A stretch of 7,213 nt of DNA from an uncultured Alphaproteobacteria bacterium (lineage in GTDB: Bacteria > Pseudomonadota > Alphaproteobacteria > Puniceispirillales > Puniceispirillaceae). Positions 1-6,037 of this stretch are shown piece by piece (the stretch's first letter is position 1; each line of letters opens with the position of its first letter). Under the pieces are notes generated by a model. It saw only the letters and a program-made list of their open reading frames with translations, did no database searches and had not been told where the DNA came from. The stretch is from contig CAJWDO010000083.1 in the NCBI GenBank assembly GCA_913031555.1, forward strand, positions 1-7,213, in the 5' to 3' direction. The translations under genes were made by a program, and so were the position numbers.

Positions 1-2
1 AA

Positions 3-1916
3 CGGATCAGCGGCGCACGCTATGAAGGGCGGATCATTCAGGTTCTGGAATCCGCGCAGCGCCGGTTGTTCGGAACTGTCATCGCCGGCCGTGGCGGTCT
101 CGTCCTGCAACAGGCGGAACGCGGCGGTCGCGACACCATCACGCTGCAGCGCAATGACGATCTGCCGGCTGATGAGGGCGACCTTGTCGAGGCTGAATTG
201 CTGCCACGGCGCGGTTATCTCGGCAAGACCGCACGGATCATCGACAATCTTGGCCCGGCCGATGCACCGGGGGCCTTCAGCGCCCTTGCCCTTGCCGAAT
301 TCGACATCCCACATGACTTTCCTGACGCCACCATCGCCGAGACCGATGGTATGAAAGTGCCGGACCCGCGCGGTCGAACCGACCTTCGCGACCGACCCTT
401 TGTCACCATCGACGGCGCCGATGCCCGCGATTTCGACGATGCCGTTCATGCCGAGCCGCGTGCCGATGGCGGCTGGCAGGTCAGTGTGGCGATTGCCGAC
501 GTGGCTCATTATGTGCGCCCGAAATCGGCGCTTGATACCGAGGCACACCGTCGCGGCAATTCGGTCTATCTTCCCGACCGCGTGGTGCCGATGCTGCCCG
601 AAGCTCTGTCAAACGATCTGTGTTCGCTTCGTCCGCATGAGGCGCGCGCGGCCATGGTCGTCGAGATGGGTTTTGACGCTGCCGGACAGATGACGGGTTC
701 CCGTTTCATGCGGGCACTGATCCGGTCGGCGGCGAGGTTGACCTACGACCAGGTTCAGGCGTGGCATGAAGGTCAGACGGCCGCTGATGACATTGGTGCC
801 AGCGATGCGTGGCTGACCAACCTGTTCGGTGCCTGGCAGGCACTTGACGCGGCGCGGCAGGACCGTGAGCCGCTGGCGCTGAATTTGAAGGAGCGGCGCG
901 TGCTGCTCGATGATGACGGGCTGCCAGTGGAAATCGTCCAGCGCGCGCAGAGCGAATCACAGCGCCTGATCGAGGATTACATGATTGCCGCCAACGTCGC
1001 GGCGGCACAGGCGCTGATCCGCGCCAAACGGCCTTGTGTGTTCCGTGTTCATGACCAGCCCAATCCCGACCGGGCCGACGGACTTCACGATCTGGCGACG
1101 GCTGTTGGCGCGCGGCTGGCGCGCGGTCAGGTGCTTCGTCCGCATCATTTTAACGCCATCCTTGCGCATGTTGCCGGCACCCCGGATGAAAAAATGATCA
1201 ATGAGGCGGTGCTGCGAAGCCAGGCAAAAGCTATCTATAGCACTGACAATATTGGACATTTTGGACTTTCTCTCCGCGACTACGCGCATTTCACCTCGCC
1301 AATCAGGCGCTATTCAGATCTTCTTGTCCATCGCGCCCTGATCGACATGCTGGCCACTGACGGTGCGCCGCAAGACGGGCTTGGCGGCGCTGGCACCCCC
1401 GATCTGATTGATGTCTGCGAGCATATCTCCGAGACGGAAAGTCGTGCCGCCGCCGCCGAACGCCGCACCATCGACCGATTTGCCGCAGCGCTGTTCGCCA
1501 ACCGGGCGGGAACCATAGTCGAAGGCATTGTCGCCGGCGTCACCGGGTCCGGTGCCTTCATCAATCTTGAAGACGGCGCGGCAGACGGGTTTCTGCCGAT
1601 GCGCTCGCTCCCCGATGACTATTATGTCATCGACGATGCCGGTATGCGTATGCGCGGCCGGCATCATGGGCTGAGCGTCGCCGTTGGTGACAAGATGGAT
1701 GTGCTGGTTGTCGAGGTCACGCCGGTCAGCGGCGGCATCCTGCTGACCTATGTCGGTGGCGGGTCGGATGGCGGCGATGCACGCCCTGCGCGAAAGCGTG
1801 GTGGCAAGCACGGAACGAAGTCCGGACCAAAAGGTGGACCCAAGAAAGGACACAAAAAGAGAGCGGGGAAAAGCCGCACCGCGAAAGGGCAAGGCAGAAA
1901 TCGTCGCGCAGGCTGA
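3..1916 (+). CDS. rnr: Ribonuclease R, 3' part (N-terminus outside window)
   Basis: RNase R is a processive 3'-5' hydrolytic exoribonuclease that degrades structured RNA in the cytoplasm. The frame is open from the first complete codon (position 3) to TGA at 1914-1916, giving 637 visible residues. Family members have about 750-810, so the N-terminal helix-turn-helix part and some of the first cold-shock domain are missing. The visible part opens with cold-shock-like sequence (YEGRIIQVLESAQRRLFG). The RNB catalytic motif DGADARDFDD follows; the four metal-binding Asp of E. coli RNase R (D272, D278, D280, D281) match codons at 411, 429, 435 and 438. The RNB signature HFTSPIRRYSDLLVHR is at about 1288-1335. 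An S1 domain (AGTIVEGIVAGVTGSGAFINL) starts near 1506. A Lys/Arg/Gly-rich tail from about 1770 is typical of RNase R and distinguishes it from RNase II. TTG at 66 is internal, not the start. All key residues are intact. The rnr-rpmG neighbourhood is common in alphaproteobacteria. Confidence 0.96.
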   Translation, partial: RISGARYEGRIIQVLESAQRRLFGTVIAGRGGLVLQQAERGGRDTITLQRNDDLPADEGDLVEAELLPRRGYLGKTARIIDNLGPADAPGAFSALALAEFDIPHDFPDATIAETDGMKVPDPRGRTDLRDRPFVTIDGADARDFDDAVHAEPRADGGWQVSVAIADVAHYVRPKSALDTEAHRRGNSVYLPDRVVPMLPEALSNDLCSLRPHEARAAMVVEMGFDAAGQMTGSRFMRALIRSAARLTYDQVQAWHEGQTAADDIGASDAWLTNLFGAWQALDAARQDREPLALNLKERRVLLDDDGLPVEIVQRAQSESQRLIEDYMIAANVAAAQALIRAKRPCVFRVHDQPNPDRADGLHDLATAVGARLARGQVLRPHHFNAILAHVAGTPDEKMINEAVLRSQAKAIYSTDNIGHFGLSLRDYAHFTSPIRRYSDLLVHRALIDMLATDGAPQDGLGGAGTPDLIDVCEHISETESRAAAAERRTIDRFAAALFANRAGTIVEGIVAGVTGSGAFINLEDGAADGFLPMRSLPDDYYVIDDAGMRMRGRHHGLSVAVGDKMDVLVVEVTPVSGGILLTYVGGGSDGGDARPARKRGGKHGTKSGPKGGPKKGHKKRAGKSRTAKGQGRNRRAG

Positions 1917-1922
1917 TCATGC

Positions 1923-1950
1923 TTGACAAAATGCAGCGTCTGCATCAATT
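1923..1950 (+). promoter_or_regulatory. Putative sigma-70 promoter for rpmG
   Basis: A perfect -35 hexamer TTGACA lies at 1923-1928, just after the rnr stop. The best -10 candidate after a 16-nt spacer is TCAATT at 1945-1950, which matches TATAAT at only 3 of 6 positions. The transcript would start near 1957 and give rpmG a leader of about 50 nt. The strong -35 with a weak -10 and a dyad in the spacer suggests regulation, but this is inference from sequence alone. Confidence 0.4.
1931..1945. repeat. Dyad ATGCAG-CGT-CTGCAT in the rnr-rpmG gap
   Basis: There is a perfect 6-bp inverted repeat with a 3-nt centre (1931-1936 and 1940-1945). It fills most of the spacer between the TTGACA box and the possible -10, the place where a repressor or spacer-distorting activator would bind. 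As RNA it would be a short hairpin after rnr, but no U-run follows directly (the next bases are CAATTTG), so a rho-independent terminator is unlikely. Confidence 0.4.
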
Positions 1951-1972
1951 TGCGCGCAGTTTTCAGACATCT

Positions 1973-1988
1973 CGACAGCGCGCTGTCG
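1973..1988. repeat. 16-bp perfect palindrome in the rpmG leader
   Basis: CGACAGCGCGCTGTCG is a perfect 16-bp palindrome; as RNA it gives a 6-bp GC-rich stem with a CGCG loop. It ends 6 nt before the AAGGAG ribosome-binding site at 1995-2000. No T-run follows, so it is not a standard terminator. It could be a protein-binding DNA site or a leader hairpin affecting translation or mRNA stability of rpmG. Its role is unproven. Confidence 0.45.
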
Positions 1989-2008
1989 TCAGATAAGGAG
2001 CCAGAGCC

Positions 2009-2176
2009 ATGGCCAAGCCAGCCACCCTGCAGATCAAACTGGTCAGCACCGCCGACACAGGCTATTTCTACGTCACCAAGAAGAACCCGCGCACCAAGCC
2101 GGAGAAACTCGAGGTGCGGAAATATGACCCGAGAGCCCGCAAGCACGTGATGTTTCGCGAAGCCAAGATCAAATAG
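2009..2176 (+). CDS. rpmG: 50S ribosomal protein L33
   Basis: This 55-residue protein (ATG 2009-2011, TAG 2174-2176) is a component of the large ribosomal subunit near the E site. The sequence begins MAKPATLQIKLVSTADTGYF and continues with the L33 core FYVTKKNPRTKPEKLEVRKY and the ending HVMFREAKIK. Length and motifs fit the family throughout. It contains no cysteine, so it is the zinc-independent form without CxxC pairs, the usual type in alphaproteobacteria. A good Shine-Dalgarno (AAGGAG, 1995-2000) sits 8 nt before the ATG. It lies 92 bp after rnr, in the same direction, with its own likely promoter and two dyads in the gap. I see no terminator hairpin between it and the next gene, so read-through is possible. 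Confidence 0.95.
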   Translation: MAKPATLQIKLVSTADTGYFYVTKKNPRTKPEKLEVRKYDPRARKHVMFREAKIK

Positions 2177-2219
2177 CTCCCATTGTCCCGTCGACAGCTG
2201 ATTGGCCGATGACTGGCCC

Positions 2220-3113
2220 ATGATCGGACTTGCGATAGACGACCGGAAATTCAGCGCCGCCATCCTGGCTGATGGCGGCGATTTCATTTCTCATATCGAA
2301 TGCCCGACGCCGGCCGGCGGATACCGTGACTGGCTTGTCACCATTCGCGACCTTGTTGCCAGACTTGATGGCGCCTCACCTCAGATGCCTGTCGCCGTCG
2401 CGGTGCCGGCAATCATCCTTGCCGACAGGGTGGAGATCACGCCGCTGGCACATCTTTCCGGGTCCGATCTGCGCCGCGACCTGCAATCGACGTTGTCGCG
2501 TGATGTATCGCTGGCAGGATTTGGCGATGCATTGGCGGCGTTTCATGCCCACGACAGCGCAGGCGAAAGCAAAGGTCCGCTTGTCGCCCTTTGGATTGGC
2601 AGCAGCTGCCATGGCGGGCTGGCTGCGAATGGCAAAGTTGTCACCGGCGCGCATGGCGCTGCCGGCAACTGGGCACATCTGCAGCTGCCAGCCCCGGTGC
2701 CACATGAACTTGACGGCAGACCCTGCTGGTGCGGGCGCAATGGCTGTTTGGAGACGTTCCTGTCGACAACCGGCCTTGAGGAAGATTACGAGCGCGTCAC
2801 CGGCGACAAGCGCACCGCCGCGCAGATTGCCGCCACCACGGACGGCAACGACATTGTCGCCGAAAGCGTGATACAGGTTTTTGAAGACAGGCTTGGTCGC
2901 GCGACAGCCTCGATGATCAGCCTGATCGACCCGGGAACCATCATTCTTGGTGGTGAGACCTCGCTGCCAAAACGGATGTGTGAACGCGTGCCACGCAAAT
3001 GGCCAGGCTATGTCCAGATAGACCGGTCAAACACACATCTGACCTTTTGCGAAAGGGGACATGAGGCCTTGATCGGCGGCGCAGCTGTCCTGGCCGCGCG
3101 GCGCGGCGCCTAG
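2220..3113 (+). CDS. ROK-family sugar-kinase-like protein with degenerate active site
   Basis: This 297-residue protein has the ROK fold. Active members (fructokinase Mak, N-acetylglucosamine kinase NagK) phosphorylate sugars with ATP in the cytoplasm. The best-conserved part is the ROK zinc motif CWCGRNGCLE (169-178) followed by TFLSTTGLEEDY, very like Mak. H153, C169, C171 and C176 supply all four expected zinc ligands. IDPGTIILGG (236-245) and the C-terminal GGAAVLAAR are also typical. Kinase motifs are altered: DLGGTK is AIDDRK (5-10), LANDAN is LAGFGD (98-103) so the catalytic Asp falls on F101, GTGxGxG is GSSCHGG (127-133), and the sugar-binding GEWGH is GNWAH (149-153). ATG 2220 is chosen because it places IGLAID where ROK proteins begin; a TTG at 2202 would add six residues. 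Neither has a clear Shine-Dalgarno. It lies 43 bp after rpmG. Fold is confident; kinase activity is doubtful. Confidence 0.85.
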   Translation: MIGLAIDDRKFSAAILADGGDFISHIECPTPAGGYRDWLVTIRDLVARLDGASPQMPVAVAVPAIILADRVEITPLAHLSGSDLRRDLQSTLSRDVSLAGFGDALAAFHAHDSAGESKGPLVALWIGSSCHGGLAANGKVVTGAHGAAGNWAHLQLPAPVPHELDGRPCWCGRNGCLETFLSTTGLEEDYERVTGDKRTAAQIAATTDGNDIVAESVIQVFEDRLGRATASMISLIDPGTIILGGETSLPKRMCERVPRKWPGYVQIDRSNTHLTFCERGHEALIGGAAVLAARRGA

Positions 3114-3940
3114 CTACAGCTTTTCGGCTCGACCGGCTCGACCGAGGTCAAACTGGCCTCAATACTGAAATCGCCATAGTCGATTTCATAACCGCGAACG
3201 AGACCGTTGCGCTGCATCTCGAACATGATGACATATTCCGGTTCAGAAGTTGTCGCCGATGGCTTAAAATACGCAACATTGATCTGCCAATATCCGTCCT
3301 CACCAAGCTGGCCAAGCTCGTCGCCAGGCGCGTCACGCCAACCGCCGACCACGGTCGAGGTTCGCATCAGCGCGCTGTCAGGCTCGGCGCCAGTGAATAC
3401 ATTGGCGGAAATCATTTTCTCACCGGCCTCTGCCTCGGCCAATATGTGCCGCACATGCTGCACCGGGAACACGGTGTCTGTCGGCAGGTCGACAACATTT
3501 TCAGGTGTCATCGTGAACACCGCCTCACCGGCGCTGTCCATATTAAGTTGGACAAAACCGCCAAAATCCTTGCGGCCCTCGAAGGAGGATTCCTCGGTGA
3601 TATCGAAGCTGTATTTGTCGCCGCTGTCAGCTTCCCAACTTTCGAAATGTGAGAGCACACGGTCGGCACCGCCATTGTCGATGACGAACTGGATCATGTA
3701 ATCCTCGACCGACCGCCAGCCGGTACAATCGCGCTCCATGGCGAAGACAGAACGTCCCATGACACTGAGAATCTGCGAATTCTGCGCATTGTCGCCCATT
3801 TCCATTTCATAGAAAGCCTTGTGCGCCACGAGGGGACCGGAGGCCCCGGCGGCCAGCGCAGATGTGCAAATGGCAAGGCTGCCACCGAGTGCAACAGCCG
3901 CTACGACGGTGCCACGGATGGAGTGATATAGTATTTTCAT
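3110..3940 (-). CDS. eipB: EipB-like periplasmic envelope protein (DUF1849)
   Basis: This is a 276-residue exported protein of the DUF1849/EipB family, found widely in alphaproteobacteria. In Brucella, EipB is a periplasmic beta-spiral protein needed for envelope integrity, held together by one conserved disulfide. The N-terminus MKILYHSIRG plus a hydrophobic stretch ending ALA-AG at about residue 30 is a Sec signal peptide. The mature protein starts with the family pattern LVAHKAFYEMEM, then GRSVFAMERDCTGW. It has only two cysteines, C72 and C275 (second-last residue), matching the positions of the EipB disulfide. ATG 3940 is preferred because it gives a compact signal peptide; an in-frame ATG at 3970 would add ten residues (MLKKPHHLGC). 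Neither has a strong ribosome-binding site. C25 lies inside the signal peptide and is not a good lipobox because Ile precedes it. The gene converges on the ROK gene, overlapping it in the stop codons, and diverges from rnd. Confidence 0.85.
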   Translation of the reverse strand: MKILYHSIRGTVVAAVALGGSLAICTSALAAGASGPLVAHKAFYEMEMGDNAQNSQILSVMGRSVFAMERDCTGWRSVEDYMIQFVIDNGGADRVLSHFESWEADSGDKYSFDITEESSFEGRKDFGGFVQLNMDSAGEAVFTMTPENVVDLPTDTVFPVQHVRHILAEAEAGEKMISANVFTGAEPDSALMRTSTVVGGWRDAPGDELGQLGEDGYWQINVAYFKPSATTSEPEYVIMFEMQRNGLVRGYEIDYGDFSIEASLTSVEPVEPKSCS

Positions 3941-4016
3941 GCAGCCGAGATGGTGAGGTTTTTTCAGCATTTCAATAGCTTTGGCTTTGCGGTGCGACGA
4001 AAATGCACTATATCAC
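3923..4016. repeat. Inverted repeat GTGATATAGT / ACTATATCAC around the eipB-rnd gap
   Basis: GTGATATAGT at 3923-3932 recurs exactly inverted as ACTATATCAC at 4007-4016. The match extends with ATTTT (3933-3937) against AAAAT (4000-4004) if two bases (GC, 4005-4006) are skipped in the right arm. The arms are 74 bp apart. The left arm lies within the first codons of eipB (ATG 3940, minus strand) and the right arm in the gap before rnd. Each arm holds TATAGT, a good -10 sequence, reading toward the other arm. It could be a pair of operator half-sites or paired promoter elements, or chance; the function is inferred only. Confidence 0.4.
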
Positions 4017-4035
4017 CTTATCTCCAAACTGACCT
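3987..4035. promoter_or_regulatory. Possible divergent promoters for rnd (+) and eipB (-)
   Basis: On the + strand, TTGCGG (3987-3992), a 16-nt spacer and TATATC (4009-4014) form a weak sigma-70 promoter that would start rnd mRNA near 4021, about 26 nt before ATG 4047. On the - strand, TATAGT (4012-4007) with a poor -35 (AGGTCA, 4035-4030, 17-nt spacer) would start eipB mRNA near 4000. The two -10 boxes overlap, so the genes could compete for polymerase. Both -35 boxes are weak, so confidence is low. Confidence 0.28.
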
Positions 4036-4046
4036 GTGATAATTTG

Positions 4047-5240
4047 ATGGCCAAAAGCCGCCGACGCGACGCGCCGACAGATACCGAACAAAACGCCGAC
4101 GTTATAACGACCACCGCCGATCTCGACGCGCTTGTGGCGCGTATGGAAGGTGCCGAATTTCTGGCGGTCGATACCGAATTCATGCGCGAGCAGACCTATT
4201 ACTCGCAGCTGTGTCTGGTACAGATCAGCGATGGCACACACGCCGCCGCCATCGACCCCCTGGCACCCGATATCGACCTCGCCGGATTGTGGAAGCTCCT
4301 CGGCAACCCGCAAACCACCAAGGTTTTCCATGCCGCTCATCAGGATCTGGAAATTTTCCTGAAGGAAATGGGCAGCCTGCCCTTGCCGCTGTTCGACACA
4401 CAGATTGCCGGCATGGTGCTTGGCCATGGTGACCAGGTCGGATATGACCGGCTGGTCCGCGCCGTGCTGAAACATGACATCGACAAGAGCTCTCGCTTTA
4501 CCGACTGGTCACGACGCCCGTTGAGCGCCCGCCAGGTCAGCTACGCACTCGACGACGTCATCTATCTTGCCGAAATGTACCCGATGCTTCGCGCCGAGCT
4601 GGAAGACAGGGGCCGTGCCGGCTGGCTTGACGATGAGAACGCCAAACAGGTCGACCCGGCGACCTATCACACCGAACCGGAAGATGCCTGGCGACGGATC
4701 AAGATCAGGAACATGAAGGCACCGGCGCTGCGGCGGATGATGCATATTGCCAGCTGGCGCGAGAGCGAGGCGCAGAAACGCAATCTGCCGCGCAATCGCA
4801 TTCTGCGCGATGAGACAATCCTCGACCTGGCTGGCAGCAACCCGTTGAACACGGCCGAATTCGGCAAGATCCGGAACTTTCCGGGCGGTGCCAATGGCAA
4901 GCTTGTCACCCCGGTACTGGCGCTGCTTCGTGAGGTCGAGGCAATGCCGGACAGCACGCTTCCCGAAGCCAAGGCAGAGGGCCGTGCGCCAAAGCCGCCG
5001 GCAGCGGTGATGGAGTTGCTGCGGGTGCTTTTGAAACACATCACCGACAAGGAAGGTATAGCGCCGCGCCTTGTCGCCTCGGCGGATGAACTGGAAGCGC
5101 TGGCGCTTGATGATGACGCGCCGGTGCGCGCGCAGTCAGGATGGCGGCACGACATTTTCGGTGCCGCCGCGCTGCGCCTTAAACACGGCCAGATCGCCCT
5201 TGCCGCCGATGGGCGCCGGGTTCGGGTGATCGATCTCTGA
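4047..5240 (+). CDS. rnd: Ribonuclease D
   Basis: RNase D is a 3'-5' exoribonuclease that trims 3' ends of tRNA precursors and other small stable RNAs in the cytoplasm. From ATG 4047 the protein has 397 residues, near the usual 375-400. The DEDDy exonuclease domain is complete: DTEF (D42, E44), HAAHQDLEIF (D100) and YALDD (Y166, D170), with the RNase D signature TDWSRRPLS at 152-160. The HRDC RNA-binding domain spans about 213-300 (AWRRIKI, ALRRMMHIASWRE, LPRNRILRDETILDLA). The frame stays open upstream to TTG 3981, but those 22 codons (ALRCDENALYHLIS) are not conserved-looking and cover the promoter region, so ATG 4047 (MAKSRRR) is preferred; its ribosome-binding site is poor. It is divergent from eipB and converges on the SDR gene with 14 bp between stops and no visible terminator. 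No active-site residue is missing. Confidence 0.95.
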   Translation: MAKSRRRDAPTDTEQNADVITTTADLDALVARMEGAEFLAVDTEFMREQTYYSQLCLVQISDGTHAAAIDPLAPDIDLAGLWKLLGNPQTTKVFHAAHQDLEIFLKEMGSLPLPLFDTQIAGMVLGHGDQVGYDRLVRAVLKHDIDKSSRFTDWSRRPLSARQVSYALDDVIYLAEMYPMLRAELEDRGRAGWLDDENAKQVDPATYHTEPEDAWRRIKIRNMKAPALRRMMHIASWRESEAQKRNLPRNRILRDETILDLAGSNPLNTAEFGKIRNFPGGANGKLVTPVLALLREVEAMPDSTLPEAKAEGRAPKPPAAVMELLRVLLKHITDKEGIAPRLVASADELEALALDDDAPVRAQSGWRHDIFGAAALRLKHGQIALAADGRRVRVIDL

Positions 5241-5254
5241 TTGGTCCCCGGGCG

Positions 5255-6037
5255 CTACAGCGTGCTGTTGAAACTGCCACCGTCGATCAGAATGTTCTGG
5301 CCGGTGAGATAGCCGGAATGGGCGCTGCACATCCAGGCGCAGGCAAAACCGAATTCCTCGATCTCGCCTAACCGTTTCGCCGGATTGCGCGCCTCGAATG
5401 TGGCGCGCACATCTTCTGGCGATCGTCCTTCATTTTTGGCCGTATTGTTGATCAGCGATTCGATCCTGTCGGTGTTGAACTGTCCCGGCAGCAAGCCGTT
5501 GACGGTGACATTGTGCTGCGCCACCTGACGTGCAAGACCGGCACAGAAACCGGTCAGCGCCGCCCGCGCGCCATTCGACAGGCCAAGGATGGGGATCGGG
5601 GACTTCACCGACCCTGAGGTGATGTTGACGATGCGGCCAAACCGACGGTCGATCATCGGGTCGACAACCGCCTTGATCAGGTCAAATGCGGCCAGCATGT
5701 TGGCATCGAACGCCTTGATCCATGTCTCACGGGTCCAGTCACGGAAATCACCGGGCGGCGGGCCACCCGCATTATTGACCAGAATATCGACCTGCCCCGC
5801 CGCATCAAGCACCGCCGTCCGCCCCTCGGGCGTGGTGATGTCGCTTGCCACCTCGGTAACTGAAACACCGTGCCTTGTGCGGATTTTATCTGCGGCACCT
5901 GCCAGTGTTTCAGCGGTGCGCGCATTCATCACCAGATTGACGCCAACAGCCGCCAGCGCATCCGCGCAGCCAAAGCCGAGACCCTTGCTCGACGCGCATA
6001 CAACAGCAGTCTTTCCCGAAATTCCAAAATCCAGCAT
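5255..6037 (-). CDS. SDR-family protein with non-canonical catalytic site (FabG/BKR-like)
   Basis: This 260-residue protein has the Rossmann fold of classical short-chain dehydrogenases (usual length about 250), which reduce or oxidise carbonyl/alcohol groups with NAD(P)H in the cytoplasm. Seen: a glycine-rich motif CASSKGLG (14-21) where the usual TGxxxGxG has C and A in its first two places; NNAG (88-91); N113 at the structural Asn; NITSGS (138-143) around the catalytic Ser; and C-terminal LTGQNILIDGG. The YxxxK pair is replaced by SNGAR (S154, R158), followed by the expected AALTGF. This matches a known subgroup of beta-ketoacyl-ACP-reductase-like SDRs that lack the standard tetrad. The substrate cannot be told. 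ATG 6037 directly abuts the hdaA stop (TAG, 6040-6038), and AGGAG (6048-6044) lies 6 nt upstream inside hdaA, so the two genes are probably cotranscribed and translationally coupled. Confidence 0.9.
   Translation of the reverse strand: MLDFGISGKTAVVCASSKGLGFGCADALAAVGVNLVMNARTAETLAGAADKIRTRHGVSVTEVASDITTPEGRTAVLDAAGQVDILVNNAGGPPPGDFRDWTRETWIKAFDANMLAAFDLIKAVVDPMIDRRFGRIVNITSGSVKSPIPILGLSNGARAALTGFCAGLARQVAQHNVTVNGLLPGQFNTDRIESLINNTAKNEGRSPEDVRATFEARNPAKRLGEIEEFGFACAWMCSAHSGYLTGQNILIDGGSFNSTL

Noticed and set aside
1314..1892. 192-codon minus-strand open frame opposite rnr
   Set aside because: It is the antisense shadow of the RNase R RNB/S1/tail region, with no family resemblance.
1923..2150. 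75-codon + strand frame beginning TTG at the TTGACA box
   Set aside because: It is out of frame over rpmG, which is a clear L33 with a good ribosome-binding site.
1748..2287. 179-codon minus-strand open frame spanning the end of rnr, rpmG and the start of the ROK gene
   Set aside because: It is antisense to two recognised genes and a promoter region; its composition looks like a reverse-strand artefact.
3863..3868. Possible lipoprotein cysteine in the EipB signal peptide (C25)
   Set aside because: The residue before Cys is Ile, which does not fit a lipobox, while ALA-AG further on gives a normal signal peptidase I site.
5241..5254. Terminator between rnd and the SDR gene
   Set aside because: The 14-bp gap holds CCCGGG but no stem of useful length and no T-run on either strand.
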